Source: an uncultured Prevotellaceae bacterium (GTDB taxonomy: Bacteria > Bacteroidota > Bacteroidia > Bacteroidales > Bacteroidaceae). Taken from it: 49,749 nucleotides of DNA. Position numbers and translations under genes: made by a program. Under the pieces are notes generated by a model. That model made no database searches, had not been told where the DNA came from, and was given only the letters and a program-made list of their open reading frames with translations. Positions within the stretch are counted from its first letter, which is position 1; each line of letters opens with the position of its first letter. Location: contig CACZBS010000028.1 of assembly GCA_902779455.1 (NCBI GenBank), positions 1 through 49,749 on the forward strand, written 5' to 3'. This document shows, piece after piece, positions 34,001 through 41,124 of the stretch.

Positions 34001-34345
34001 GTAGTAGGTGTAGTCGCGGCCGTCGCGCCGCTCCATCACCTTTCCGCCATAGTCGCGGAAGGGCACCTCCTGGCCGTTCTCCATCAGCTGCCAGAAGAGG
34101 TAGCTGCCGTTGGTGCCCTGCCACTGGCTCTTGATGTAGACGATGGTTCCGGCGGGCAGCGTCATGTCGAGGTCGGTGGTGTCGCTCTGCAGTTTATAAT
34201 CGTTACCGTCGATGCGATAGGAGACGAAGGCGTTCATCACGTGCTCAGGCTCGAGGGTTATTCTCAGCCGGTGCTGTGTTGCGGTCTGTGCCGTGGCCGC
34301 CAGTGCCATCAGGCAGAGCAGGCATATATTGAATAGTCGTTTCAT
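28070..34345 (-). CDS. Giant secreted mosaic surface protein with hydrophobic and Cys-rich core
   Basis: 2091 residues with signal peptide MKRLFNICLLCLMALAATA. A short LRR-like piece (about 215-260, LTELVLPATITTIESTAFWG) is followed by many beta-rich modules to about 1230, then a helical stretch (about 1250-1600). Near 1550-1595 are hydrophobic segments (VALVASLGCFAALIP and FSGLALAIAKIGLTML), then a Cys cluster CHQGCGGNCPKC near 1617. After this come a module with DPSGFVYEGVQSNRLEGATA and LPVPPP, a domain with VESYAGVAMG, a chitobiase-C-like domain (ATIYYTLDDSC) and a tail YNMAGQKL...GVYIVDGKKVVVK. I recall similar post-Cys modules in other very large gut-bacterial surface proteins, but cannot name the whole. 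It is 31 bp downstream of the BspA-like gene and likely cotranscribed. Its function is unknown. Confidence 0.75.
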   Translation of the reverse strand: MKRLFNICLLCLMALAATAQTATQHRLRITLEPEHVMNAFVSYRIDGNDYKLQSDTTDLDMTLPAGTIVYIKSQWQGTNGSYLFWQLMENGQEVPFRDYGGKVMERRDGRDYTYYVMADCDVDLKIVCQYMPATPNDQPGTNGWYPETGTLVMDYRYNGNGYPDNFNYSEDRYKVLRYICACDIGSNFNIINGCYDFPNMFFADYSRTTATELTAHWNQETYAEQMNNLTELVLPATITTIESTAFWGSSVKTLTCLALMPPKFRIEKVLYSGAEQAEEFMPFQDTKDIVVCVPLEAVALYQSADYWKEMTIVPMDATGVTLTVGLMAEADAATLALYKGMHLELTDRRSGIKRTQLVGPHNDYEFRYLTANTVYDLVLRTTTGDVAARLENIFVGEADQSICFGNLRTPRTLTVALEGSDGRVVDEDDYTVTWRKADGTYLKRGTTISDVLDGDALSVFMLLGHRLAARYEQPDTLRYVVGQDGADTAIRLQLRQLATTTASFTVVDSLTRQGISGATVDVAQVLPDGTTGARTLLTTDAAGHAVGEVAATMSTITVTSPLHGALSFNANLRDTTAFRTVFQPARGTTILLSHTYQAAVAEGETPAVEQGYGDGRSLEYTFTATLPDGRDTLISDCLVRYPAYVLYSALPVGSRLHVSATDTRGRVEPAEAEGTVGEDGMVSIVLPIVERGYIHARYSMSVSSHPAVLLFNAWTGELITKHEFGDRTFATFTDLPDGDYLVAAMSKGPQYQGINSRRQLELYTADEDYVAQTVSVGQGHMAQVAFSRVPYTQTQLETNLSERRVGSPTEAKVGYDCSFGVKVAFEGLQERMLGTSYDVSLYPTDCRLEFYLPEGFATPTAYRSYRQYQPYMDGRPWLSAVSIDDITTGGDYRPGGIAMTAATATWDRYSRKLTVEWPHIDEGGRLSIMTVPLEAGTAMPEAYLSYTLGGKQYREVLETTDVSVSKSGIYVQELLVQPSFIVSGTTQYYEEEEPAGARGPRRASSAAAVWTPPAPPYYEVTVMDDGTPIGQAQIQRNGTWQAQCQLSSPTALSKHNIYAVIKPYKWKDTSYQTEAKTVVYDPNGVAPLWTRMQFFNHHPAHLESQEVLFNYQTGKASPASYGYSNEDGYNTDFTFEVNLSDNDTTKVYAVALHIWGDGPDGGETIAWAHYNQRKNHWIAYAKFNTRNIPNSVLVEPFYHREAIGSRQAADDVVSWFDEQFRADEGEGAQLLSDLGTLVAQGETAAAAGNEGAIPTEQIDRKLAEYMQWRGLDVNAAPDVSTKTVEQLIAEVDALWQEGGAIADFFAGISGYAQKLNELAADLAEGITTSSAAGTSEAMLRAEGYEQGRLDDGTSVYTLARADGGWEFVDLKNDLRITVSGAAAARMNIRSNADGDWVKSLEKMGEYLDKFQDYLGKIAEVAEASITKFNYWIYMAENTSVEIGKKLADPNLSRMQRWWLESKLELNLLRTSGLEKVRSFCTKFKVGKFAGSLASLWSLYSTYSKFRDNGMALNKIRQAIPNPCPDDQAAADKLRGDIDSFGRWCVPYMITAISSDIVALVASLGCFAALIPTSGASFSGLALAIAKIGLTMLSNSMYEERMEAALEVFSIERSELKCHQGCGGNCPKCVEEGSCPEYPKKKGPGPFKPTSDGTLDPSGFVYEGVQSNRLEGATATVFYKETVKDIYGDEVDRVTMWDAEHYGQVNPQLTNENGEYGWMVPTGLWQVKYEKQGYRTEYSEWLPVPPPQLDVNQAMMQLGEPQVAGVKATPRQVLVGFDKYMLGTSLTADGRVSISRSGEPVAGRLELVGAEGLTEQSMLAQKMRFVPATALPARQKLTLTVSGDVESYAGVAMGQPFTQDFDIEQVVEQLVADSALHVVYDQSATLVVQALPTEAAAGRKVTVKMLGDMVGSTPVDVLTLDAEGRAVLTVTGEAFGTTAVVLHMEDDPSVQTVVVVEVKDEAGFVCPIPVADYQPGQDYEAGTMIALSCSLPGATIYYTLDDSCPCDSPTRQRYTAPIALTDDMVIKAIATAPGYADSEVAELRYQLTAITSLTLPSRPAKGTYNMAGQKLKGGSPLGKGVYIVDGKKVVVK

Positions 34346-34376
34346 AGCTCTCTATATTAATAATATGTGTGGTGCT

Positions 34377-37300
34377 TTACTTGATGATTTTCCGTCCGTC
34401 CTTGATGTAGACGCCCCTGGCGGGCGTCGTGACGGGCTGGCCCAGCAGGTTGAAGCAGTTCTGAGTTCTGAGTTCTGAGTTCTGAGTCAGGCTGACGCCT
34501 GTCGGCTCGGCATCGCCCAGGGCAATGACGAAGCGCTGAGGATGGCTGCCGGCGGAGGCGGTGAAGGTGTAGAGGCCCACGCCTGACTCCTCCCCGAGGA
34601 GGTTTGTGCGGGCTCCTGTCTCGTTGTCGATGAGCCAGACGGGGGTGTCGGCGGGGAAACCACCAACCGCAGGGCTGGCCTTGATGCGGAGGGTGAGCGT
34701 GTAGGTGCCGCCCTCGGCGAGCCGCATGCCCAGAGGGATGATGCCGTCGGCGAGCGGCCGCTCGTTGATGGCGTAGGCCAGTCCGCTGGCGTCGGTGGTG
34801 TAGAGGAGGGTGGCTGGGTTGTCATCGTCGTCGCTCAGGAGCGGGGCGTCGTGACCCAGGTCATAGCCCGTGGTTGTGGCGGGGTTGATGACGAAGCGGG
34901 TGCTTCCCCCCTCCCTTGGGGAGGGGTCTGGGGTGGGCTCTACCGTCAGGTTATACACCGTGCGGTGGCGGTTTTGGTCGGTGCGTCGCAGGGCTCGTGC
35001 GCTGTTGGCCGGGGCGTCGCCCTTGACGAAGGTGTCGTCCACCTGGCGGCGGTCGGCGCTGAAGGTGAGGGCGCTGACGGCGTCGGGACACTGCACGAAG
35101 ATGGCCTCGTGGGGATAGAGCACGATCTCGTCGTCGAGGGCGCTGACGGCCTTCCACAGGTTGCCCTGGATGAAGAAGGGTCCGTCGTAGTCGAGGCCGC
35201 GGATGTCGAGGAACGAGGGGAAGGGCATGCCCACGAGGTTCCAGTTGCGGTTGTGCGGGAACTCCGAGGCGTGGTGCTGCAGCGGCACGCTGATGTCGTC
35301 GCTGGTGGTGAAGTGGTTGACGCCCCCGGCGGCGGGCTTCAGGTGGTAGTAGCCCCAGTGGTAGCCCCACTTGCCGGTGTAGTCCTGATAGAGCTGCTGC
35401 TCGGGCAGTACGGCATAGGCAGTGCCGGGGTGCAGCGTCTCGCCGGGCTGCAGGCGCACCCAGGTGCGGTCGAAGTCGGTGGCGGCGCGCGCCGCCCCGT
35501 CGTAGCGATAGAAGGTGACGGGTGTGTTGGGATTGTCGCCGATGATGTCGCTGACGCGGACGTCGAAGGGCGGCGTGAAGAAGTATTTGCCGGTGAAGAT
35601 GCAGCGCAGGTCGATGTCGTCGATGGTCGTAGTGCCGCGGTTGATGAAGCAGTCGTACTTCGACTGGCGATAGGACCAGTCGGTGTGGGCATCAAAGGTC
35701 ATGCCCAAGTGGCCGATGCGCATCGTGGCACCCTCGCTGACGGTCAGGCTGGGGTGATGGTTGCTGGACTGCTCGATGCCCGCGATGTCGTGCAGGGTAA
35801 TCATGTCGACGTCGTACTTCGCCTGCTGCAAGCCACTCGAGGGGGAAACGACGACCTTGCCGATGATGTTCAGATGCGACTGGCCGATGTCGAGGGGCTT
35901 GATGCTCTCAATTTGGTTATAGTCGGCGTTGGCCTGGTAGAGCGACACTGACGCCTGGGGCACATAGAGCGTGGTGGGCCGGTCGCGGCTGATGAGGAAC
36001 TCATTGTAGCTGTAGGGCGGCACCATGGCACGCAGGATGACGCTGTCAGGATGGTGCTGGCTGTTGTCGCCGAGCATGCAGCCGCCCACGGAGAGGAGCG
36101 TCGAAGGCAGGTCGAGCACGCGCAGGCTGTCGCTGTAGAAGGCCCGCTCACCAATGCTGATGACGCCCTCGGGCACCACCATGCGCCCGTAGAAGCCGCC
36201 GTTGAAGGCATAGCGGCCTATCTGGTGCAGACGCGACGGCAGGCGCACTTCCGTCAGGGGCACTTTTTCAAAGCAGAAGGGGCCGATGTAGGTGACGCCG
36301 TCGGGGATGTCGATGCGGGTGAGCGACGTGCACTTCGCGAAGGTCGAGCCGCTGAGACAGGTGACCGACCGCGGGATGTTGACCTCCGTGAGGCTGGTGC
36401 ACTGGTTGAAGGTGCCGTCGAGGGTGCGGATGCCCTCGGGCAGGCGGACGCTCCTGAGCGCCGAGCAATAGCCGAAGGGGGCGTTGGCGATGCTGTCGAC
36501 CGTCTCGGGGATGGTGACGTCGGTCAGCTGCTGGCAGTCGCGGAATATCTCGCGCTTCATCGTCGTCATGCTCCGAGGCCACACCATCTTCTCGATGCCG
36601 CTGCCCCAGAAGGCATACTCCTCGACGTCGCGCAGCGTCTCGGGCAGGACGGCCTCCCGGAGCGCCTTGGTGTTGGCGTAGGCCTCGCGGCGGATGGTGG
36701 TGACGGCGGCGGGCAGGTCGAGCGAGGTGATGGCGGTGCCCGAAAAGAAATAGTTGGGGATGACGGTGAGGTCGGCCGGCAGCCGCACCTGCTCCAGGGC
36801 GTAGCAGTGCCAGAAGGTGGACGTGCCCACCATCTTCTCGTCGGTCAGCCCGTCGGGGAAGGTGAAGCTCTTCAGGTTGGCACAGTCGCAGAACGTGCCG
36901 TCTCCGTCGATGACGACGCCTGGCGGCAGGGTGTAGGACGTCAGGCCTGTGTTGCGGAAGACATTGCCGCTGAGGGTGACGCCCGTGCCCTGGAACGTGA
37001 CAGTGGTCAGGCTCTGGCAGTTGCGGTAGGCCGAGTTCTCGATCTTGGTCACCGTGGCGGGGATGGTGACAGCCGTCAGGGCGGTGCCGCTGAAGGCCGA
37101 GCTGCCAATGGTGGTGATGGCCGGCGGCAGCGGCACCGTGCTGAGGCTGCTGCAGCCACTAAACACCGAGCTCTCGATGGTTGTCAGCCCGCTGGGCAGG
37201 GCGATGCTGGTGAGCGACTTGCAGTTCTCGAAGGCGCTGCGGCCAATGGTGGTCACCGACGCGGGGATGGTGAAGTTTTGCAGACTGTCGCAGTTGCTGA

Positions 37301-37655
37301 GCGCCCCCGAGGGAATCTGCGTGGCCACGGTGGAGAAGACGATGGTCTTCAGCCGCTTCTTCCCCGAGAGCGACATGGCCTTGGTGCTCTCGTCGTCGAT
37401 GCCCGCGAGGTTGAGCGACGCGAGGTTGGTCATCTGGTTGCGGATGACATTGTAGTCGTCGCGGTTCAGCGTGCCGCTGACGGTGAGCGAGGTGACGTCG
37501 GCCAGCTCGCCGACCTCCTCAATCTGCTCCTGGATTTTCACGAAGAGCGTGCCCGGCTCGTCGCAGTGCACGCTGACGGAGAGTCCCGTCTGAGCGTTGG
37601 TGCTGACGATGGCGAAGAGCGTCAGCAGGGGGGTGAGTAGCAGTCGTCTTTTCAT
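34377..37655 (-). CDS. BspA-like leucine-rich-repeat surface protein
   Basis: 1092 residues with signal peptide MKRRLLLTPLLTLFAIVSTNAQ. From about 110 to 590 there are tandem BspA/TpLRR (LRR_5) repeats with the recurrent pattern L-x-x-I-x-I-P-x-x-V-T-x-I-x-x-x-A-F-x-x-C, for example FTIPASVTTIGRSAFENC. A beta-rich region follows, and the C-terminus CFNLLGQPVTTPARGVYIKDGRKIIK is T9SS-like. BspA proteins of Tannerella and Prevotella mediate adhesion to host proteins and other bacteria. It heads an apparent operon with the 2091-residue gene. Two repeats are inserted in frame: PTPDPSPREGG (34902-34943) and QNSELRTQN (34458-34485). Upstream direct repeats suggest AraC-type control. Confidence 0.9.
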   Translation of the reverse strand: MKRRLLLTPLLTLFAIVSTNAQTGLSVSVHCDEPGTLFVKIQEQIEEVGELADVTSLTVSGTLNRDDYNVIRNQMTNLASLNLAGIDDESTKAMSLSGKKRLKTIVFSTVATQIPSGALSNCDSLQNFTIPASVTTIGRSAFENCKSLTSIALPSGLTTIESSVFSGCSSLSTVPLPPAITTIGSSAFSGTALTAVTIPATVTKIENSAYRNCQSLTTVTFQGTGVTLSGNVFRNTGLTSYTLPPGVVIDGDGTFCDCANLKSFTFPDGLTDEKMVGTSTFWHCYALEQVRLPADLTVIPNYFFSGTAITSLDLPAAVTTIRREAYANTKALREAVLPETLRDVEEYAFWGSGIEKMVWPRSMTTMKREIFRDCQQLTDVTIPETVDSIANAPFGYCSALRSVRLPEGIRTLDGTFNQCTSLTEVNIPRSVTCLSGSTFAKCTSLTRIDIPDGVTYIGPFCFEKVPLTEVRLPSRLHQIGRYAFNGGFYGRMVVPEGVISIGERAFYSDSLRVLDLPSTLLSVGGCMLGDNSQHHPDSVILRAMVPPYSYNEFLISRDRPTTLYVPQASVSLYQANADYNQIESIKPLDIGQSHLNIIGKVVVSPSSGLQQAKYDVDMITLHDIAGIEQSSNHHPSLTVSEGATMRIGHLGMTFDAHTDWSYRQSKYDCFINRGTTTIDDIDLRCIFTGKYFFTPPFDVRVSDIIGDNPNTPVTFYRYDGAARAATDFDRTWVRLQPGETLHPGTAYAVLPEQQLYQDYTGKWGYHWGYYHLKPAAGGVNHFTTSDDISVPLQHHASEFPHNRNWNLVGMPFPSFLDIRGLDYDGPFFIQGNLWKAVSALDDEIVLYPHEAIFVQCPDAVSALTFSADRRQVDDTFVKGDAPANSARALRRTDQNRHRTVYNLTVEPTPDPSPREGGSTRFVINPATTTGYDLGHDAPLLSDDDDNPATLLYTTDASGLAYAINERPLADGIIPLGMRLAEGGTYTLTLRIKASPAVGGFPADTPVWLIDNETGARTNLLGEESGVGLYTFTASAGSHPQRFVIALGDAEPTGVSLTQNSELRTQNCFNLLGQPVTTPARGVYIKDGRKIIK
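34458..34485. repeat. GTTCTGA x4 heptanucleotide array in the BspA-like gene
   Basis: Four perfect 7-bp units, translated in frame as TQNSELRTQN, immediately before the C-terminal tail of the BspA-like protein. Confidence 0.9.
34902..34943. repeat. GC-rich element half inserted in frame in the BspA-like gene
   Basis: The half-element, with palindrome CCCTCCCTTGGGGAGGGG and end TCTGGGGTGGGCTC, is translated as VEPTPDPSPREGGST at about residues 904-918. It matches the outer half of the intergenic elements. Confidence 0.88.
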
Positions 37656-37699
37656 AAATAAATGGTTTGTCTGTTAAGTGAATACGTAATACAATGCCG

Positions 37700-37764
37700 C
37701 AAAAATAGTGGTTTTAGCATTAAACAGACTGACATAATCGGAAAATCGGCTGACATTTTCGGAA
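37700..37764 (-). promoter_or_regulatory. BspA-like gene promoter with two direct repeats 21 bp apart
   Basis: TATTTTTG on the minus strand (37700-37707) is the -7 box. CTGACATAATCGGAA (37729-37743) and CTGACATTTTCGGAA (37750-37764) agree at 13 of 15 positions and start exactly 21 bp apart, the proximal one overlapping the -33 position, where no TTTG is present. This is the geometry of an AraC-family activator site. The rest of the 401-bp gap (37656-38056) contains only the hairpin cluster at 37921. Confidence 0.6.
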
Positions 37765-37920
37765 TTTGGCAGTAAATAGTTAGTTTAGGGATATTCTTGC
37801 AGCCCCCCGATAGATGATAAACGGCCTCAAAGAAGTCACTATTTGTAAAGGAAATTCACAACAATTTGTCCGCTTTTTACAACCAACTGATAATCAGAGC
37901 GATTACGAAGTAAGAAAAAA

Positions 37921-38004
37921 GAAGCGGTGCTTTTCGATGAGAGAAGTGCCGCTTTTCGACCCGAAAAGCACCGCTTCTCTGGCCGAGAAGCGGTGCTTTT
38001 TCGC
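37921..38004. repeat. AAGCACCG-family hairpin cluster after the kelch-AraC gene
   Basis: GAAGCGGTGCTTTTCG and its inverse CGAAAAGCACCGCTTC alternate: 37921-37936, the inverse at 37962-37977, then another forward copy from 37986. The element can fold in at least two ways. It is downstream of the kelch-AraC gene stop, where it probably terminates transcription. Confidence 0.85.
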
Positions 38005-38056
38005 TAAAAGAGCGCTCAAGTGTAAAGAAAATTCTGATTTTAAAGAAGCCCTCTGC

Positions 38057-39799
38057 TCATTGCTGCTGCACCCATTCGCGGGCGGTCATGCCGGTGATGG
38101 CCTTGAAGGTGCGGAAGAAGGAGCGCTCGTTGGCGAATCCCGACTCGAAGCTCACCTCGGTCAGCTTCATGCCGGGATGGCGGCGGAGCAGCTGCTGGGC
38201 GTGCCGGATGCGATAGGTGTTGACAAACTGCGAGAAGGTCTGGCGGCGGCTCTGCTTGATGCAGTCGGTGATGTAGCGGGTGTTGGTGCTGAGGGCCGAG
38301 GCCAGGTCGGAGACCTTCAGGTCGGCATTGCGAAACATCTGCTGCTCGTCCATCAGCTGGCAGATGCGGTCCATCAGGGCGCTGTCAGGCCGGCGGGCCG
38401 TAGCCGGGTCGGCCTCAGCGGCGGGCGCTTCGCCTGACCGCCGACGCCAGCGCATCAGCCACATGGCGGCCAGGGCGAGGGCGACGCCCGCGACGCCCGC
38501 GAGCAGCCACTTACGGCTGCTGTCGGCGGCTGAGGCCGACGACTCGTCCTGACCTACATGGATGAGCCATGCCGAGGGGGAGGGGAAGAAGTTGTTGGCC
38601 ACGAAGTCGGGCTGGACGACGCCGCCCACGACGGCCAGGTCGCCGTCGGGGGTGAGCGTCGGCAGGGCATGGAAGGCGCAGTCGGGCAGCGGGTCGGTGT
38701 AATAGAGCGTCAGCCTCGCTTTGGCGCCCTCGCCGGGCTGTGCGCGCAGGCTGGCCTCGGTGAAGAGGGGCGCATAGTCGAGACAGAGGGCATAGAAGCG
38801 GAAGTGGCGGTCGCAGCCGGTCAGGTAGGCGCGCTGACGGCTGCGGTCGGCATGGACCAGGAAGTTGTAGAGGATCGAGTCGCCGGTGACGGGCGACAGC
38901 AGGGGCACGGGGTGGTCCGTCGGCACGAGCGTGAAGGACGTGTCGCGCAGCAGGACGAAGGCGACGTCGCCCGTCGGATAGCCCGGCACGAGAGGCTGGG
39001 CGTGGGTGTTGCGCTCGACGGTGAAGAGCGAGGCGTAGAATCCCCGCCGCTCGTCGCCGACGAAGGCGTCGCTGCTGTTATAGGCGGCCTGGGCGGTGCG
39101 CGGGCGCCACTCTTGCAGTAAGGACGGAGAGAAGGGCTCGCCCCGCAGACGGTCGACGACGATGCTGTCGTAGCGGCCGCCCCGGACGTCATAGTCGCTC
39201 AGGATGAACACGTCGTCGCGCGCGACGCGGAAGATGAAGGGTGAGGAGCGCTGGACGGCCGGGGCCTTGACGCGACGGAAGTGGCGGCGGCCGTCGAACA
39301 ACTCGATGGCGTCGTCGGCGTACCAGTTGCCGCTGACAACGACGCGGCCGCTGTCGATCTCGGTGCCCGACAGCAGGGTGCGCTTCTGGTCGAGGGTGCC
39401 GAAGCCGGTGAACGAATGGGTCGCCGGGTCGTACATCTCAACCTCGTAGCTTTGGCCGATGCCCAGGTTCTTCTCGTGCCCGCCGGCAATGAGCACCCGA
39501 CCCGAGCTGAGGGGCAGCGCCATGGCGTCGTCGTGGCTGTAGACGGTGCTGACCAGCTGCCAGCGGCCGTCGACATAGCGCTCGGCGGTCGGTGTGGGCA
39601 CGAAGCCGGTGGTGTGGCCGCCGATGACCATCAGTCCGTCGTCGGCATAGACCACGGCATGTCCGCCGCGCGGCACGTTCAGGTCGGGCAGCCGCTCGGC
39701 CGCCACCTTCTGCGTCGGACACTGTTCATCAGCCTTTACTCCAGCGGCAAATAGGGCAAGAACGCATAGAAGAATCCATTGTGCTCGTGGTCTGCTCAT
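38057..39799 (-). CDS. Kelch-type sensor with transmembrane helix and AraC-type DNA-binding domain
   Basis: 580 residues from the ATG at 39799 (MSRPRAQWILLCVLALFAAGVKA, signal peptide); a longer frame from 39886 overlaps cobD and lacks a family-like start. The periplasmic part has kelch-like repeats (GGHAVVYADDGLMVIGGH and AMALPLSSGRVLIAGGH), predicted to form a propeller. A membrane helix lies around 425-445 (AGVAGVALALAAMWLM) and the AraC-type domain fills the last 100 residues (DLKVSDLASALSTNTRYITDCI and SFESGFANERSFFRTFKAITGMTAREW). It probably senses an extracellular signal and regulates neighbouring genes; the BspA-like/giant-protein operon next door is the obvious target. Its own promoter lies at 39821. 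Confidence 0.87.
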   Translation of the reverse strand: MSRPRAQWILLCVLALFAAGVKADEQCPTQKVAAERLPDLNVPRGGHAVVYADDGLMVIGGHTTGFVPTPTAERYVDGRWQLVSTVYSHDDAMALPLSSGRVLIAGGHEKNLGIGQSYEVEMYDPATHSFTGFGTLDQKRTLLSGTEIDSGRVVVSGNWYADDAIELFDGRRHFRRVKAPAVQRSSPFIFRVARDDVFILSDYDVRGGRYDSIVVDRLRGEPFSPSLLQEWRPRTAQAAYNSSDAFVGDERRGFYASLFTVERNTHAQPLVPGYPTGDVAFVLLRDTSFTLVPTDHPVPLLSPVTGDSILYNFLVHADRSRQRAYLTGCDRHFRFYALCLDYAPLFTEASLRAQPGEGAKARLTLYYTDPLPDCAFHALPTLTPDGDLAVVGGVVQPDFVANNFFPSPSAWLIHVGQDESSASAADSSRKWLLAGVAGVALALAAMWLMRWRRRSGEAPAAEADPATARRPDSALMDRICQLMDEQQMFRNADLKVSDLASALSTNTRYITDCIKQSRRQTFSQFVNTYRIRHAQQLLRRHPGMKLTEVSFESGFANERSFFRTFKAITGMTAREWVQQQ

Positions 39800-39820
39800 C
39801 CTTGTTAGCTTTTGTATCGG

Positions 39821-39852
39821 CAAAAGTACGAAAAATCCCGCAAAGAGCCAAG
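39821..39852 (-). promoter_or_regulatory. Candidate promoter for the kelch-AraC gene
   Basis: TACTTTTG on the minus strand (39821-39828) with CTTG at 39849-39852, 20 bp apart, one base off TTTG. It lies in the 80-bp gap after cobD, which separates the regulator from the cobalamin operon. Confidence 0.45.
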
Positions 39853-39879
39853 CATTTACGGGATTATGTTGCATATATG

Positions 39880-40887
39880 TCAGCAAAAGAGGGCTTTAAG
39901 CGCCCGGAGGAGGGCGTCGTCCTCGTCGGACGACTGCACGGCGATGCGGAAGTGGGCGGGGGTGAGGCCGTGGAAATTGGCGGCGTCGCGGATGAGCAGA
40001 CCGTGGCGGCGGGCCAGGCGCTCCTTCAGGTTGGCGGCCGTGCCGTGGCGGAGGCGACAGAGCAGGATGTGCGAGTCCGTGGGATGGACGTCGACAAGGC
40101 CGGTGGCCTCCAGCGCGCGGGCCATGCGCTGCGCCTCGCTGACGAGCACGGCCGTCGGGAGGACATAGTCGTGCGCGTGAGCTATGAGATAGAGGGCGGC
40201 CTGCTGCGCCAGCGAGCCGATGCTCCAGGGTTTCTGGCGGCGGCGGAGCGTCGACAGCAACTCGTCGGCGGCCGTGACGAAACCCAGGCGCAGACCGGGC
40301 ACGGCGAAGCGCTTGGTCATGGAGTGGAGCATGAGCACGTTAGGCCGCTGCGCTCCCTCCTCGGGCGTCATCATCGGGCGGAGCGTGAACGGTGCGTAGC
40401 TGGCGTCGACGACGAAGAGCGTCTGCGGGTGACTGTCGATGAAATCGGCGAAAAAGTCGCGGTCGACGACCGTTCCCGTCGGGTTGTTGGGATTGCAGAT
40501 CCACATGAGTCGGCAGTCAGCGGGCAGCTGTGTCAGGTCTGTAATATATATAATATGGTGGCCGCTGAGCCGGCAGGCGTCGGCATATTCGGCAAACGTG
40601 GGCGCGAGGATGGCGCTGCGACTGCCGGCGAAGGCCTCAGCCACGAGGTAGATGGCCTCGGTGGCCCCGCTCGTCGCCATCACCTGCTGTTCTTGCAGGT
40701 TCAAGGACTCAGCTATACGTGCCTCCAGCCGCGAAGACGTCGGCTCCGGATAGCTCTCAATGGAGCTCAGCCGACCGGCCAGGTGGGCATAGAGCCCCTG
40801 GTGGTCGAAGTGGTTGTAGACATTCGAACTGAAGTTGACGCGGATGTCAGGGTAGCGGTAGAGGTCGTCGCCGTGTCCGTAGAGCAT
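39880..40887 (-). CDS. cobD: Threonine-phosphate decarboxylase
   Basis: 335 residues, a PLP enzyme of aminotransferase fold I. MLYGHGDDLYRYPDIRVNFSSNVY at the N-terminus, CNPNNPTG (131-138), and Lys192 in SMTKRFAVPGLRLGF (Schiff-base lysine) match CobD rather than histidinol-phosphate aminotransferase. It decarboxylates L-threonine O-3-phosphate to (R)-1-aminopropan-2-yl phosphate, the linker that CbiB attaches to the corrin. It is the last gene of the operon, 237 bp after cobQ, with a GC-rich foldback element in the gap ending 33 bp before its start. Confidence 0.93.
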   Translation of the reverse strand: MLYGHGDDLYRYPDIRVNFSSNVYNHFDHQGLYAHLAGRLSSIESYPEPTSSRLEARIAESLNLQEQQVMATSGATEAIYLVAEAFAGSRSAILAPTFAEYADACRLSGHHIIYITDLTQLPADCRLMWICNPNNPTGTVVDRDFFADFIDSHPQTLFVVDASYAPFTLRPMMTPEEGAQRPNVLMLHSMTKRFAVPGLRLGFVTAADELLSTLRRRQKPWSIGSLAQQAALYLIAHAHDYVLPTAVLVSEAQRMARALEATGLVDVHPTDSHILLCRLRHGTAANLKERLARRHGLLIRDAANFHGLTPAHFRIAVQSSDEDDALLRALKALFC

Positions 40888-40919
40888 ATCGGTAGGTGGT
40901 GTTTAGCGTTGTTTGAAGT

Positions 40920-41074
40920 TAGAGACCCCACCCCCAGCCCCTCCCCTTGAAGGGAGGGGAGTAAGCCTCCCCCGACCCCTCCGAAGGAGGGGAGTGGCTG
41001 CCGCACTGTACGACGGGGATGACGGCGCAGCTACTCCCCTCCCCTCAAGGGGAGGGGTTGGGGGTGGGGTCTGT
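40920..41074. repeat. GC-rich foldback element between cobQ and cobD
   Basis: Outer ends AGAGACCCCACCCCC and GGGGGTGGGGTCTG, with CCTCCGAAGGAGG and ATGACGGCGCAGC in the middle. The flanks are GAAGTT and AACTTC, continuing the inverted symmetry by six bases. Confidence 0.92.
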
Positions 41075-41124
41075 AACTTCTTCATATTAATATATCTGTA
41101 ACTTCTCCATTTTTACATAGTAAG

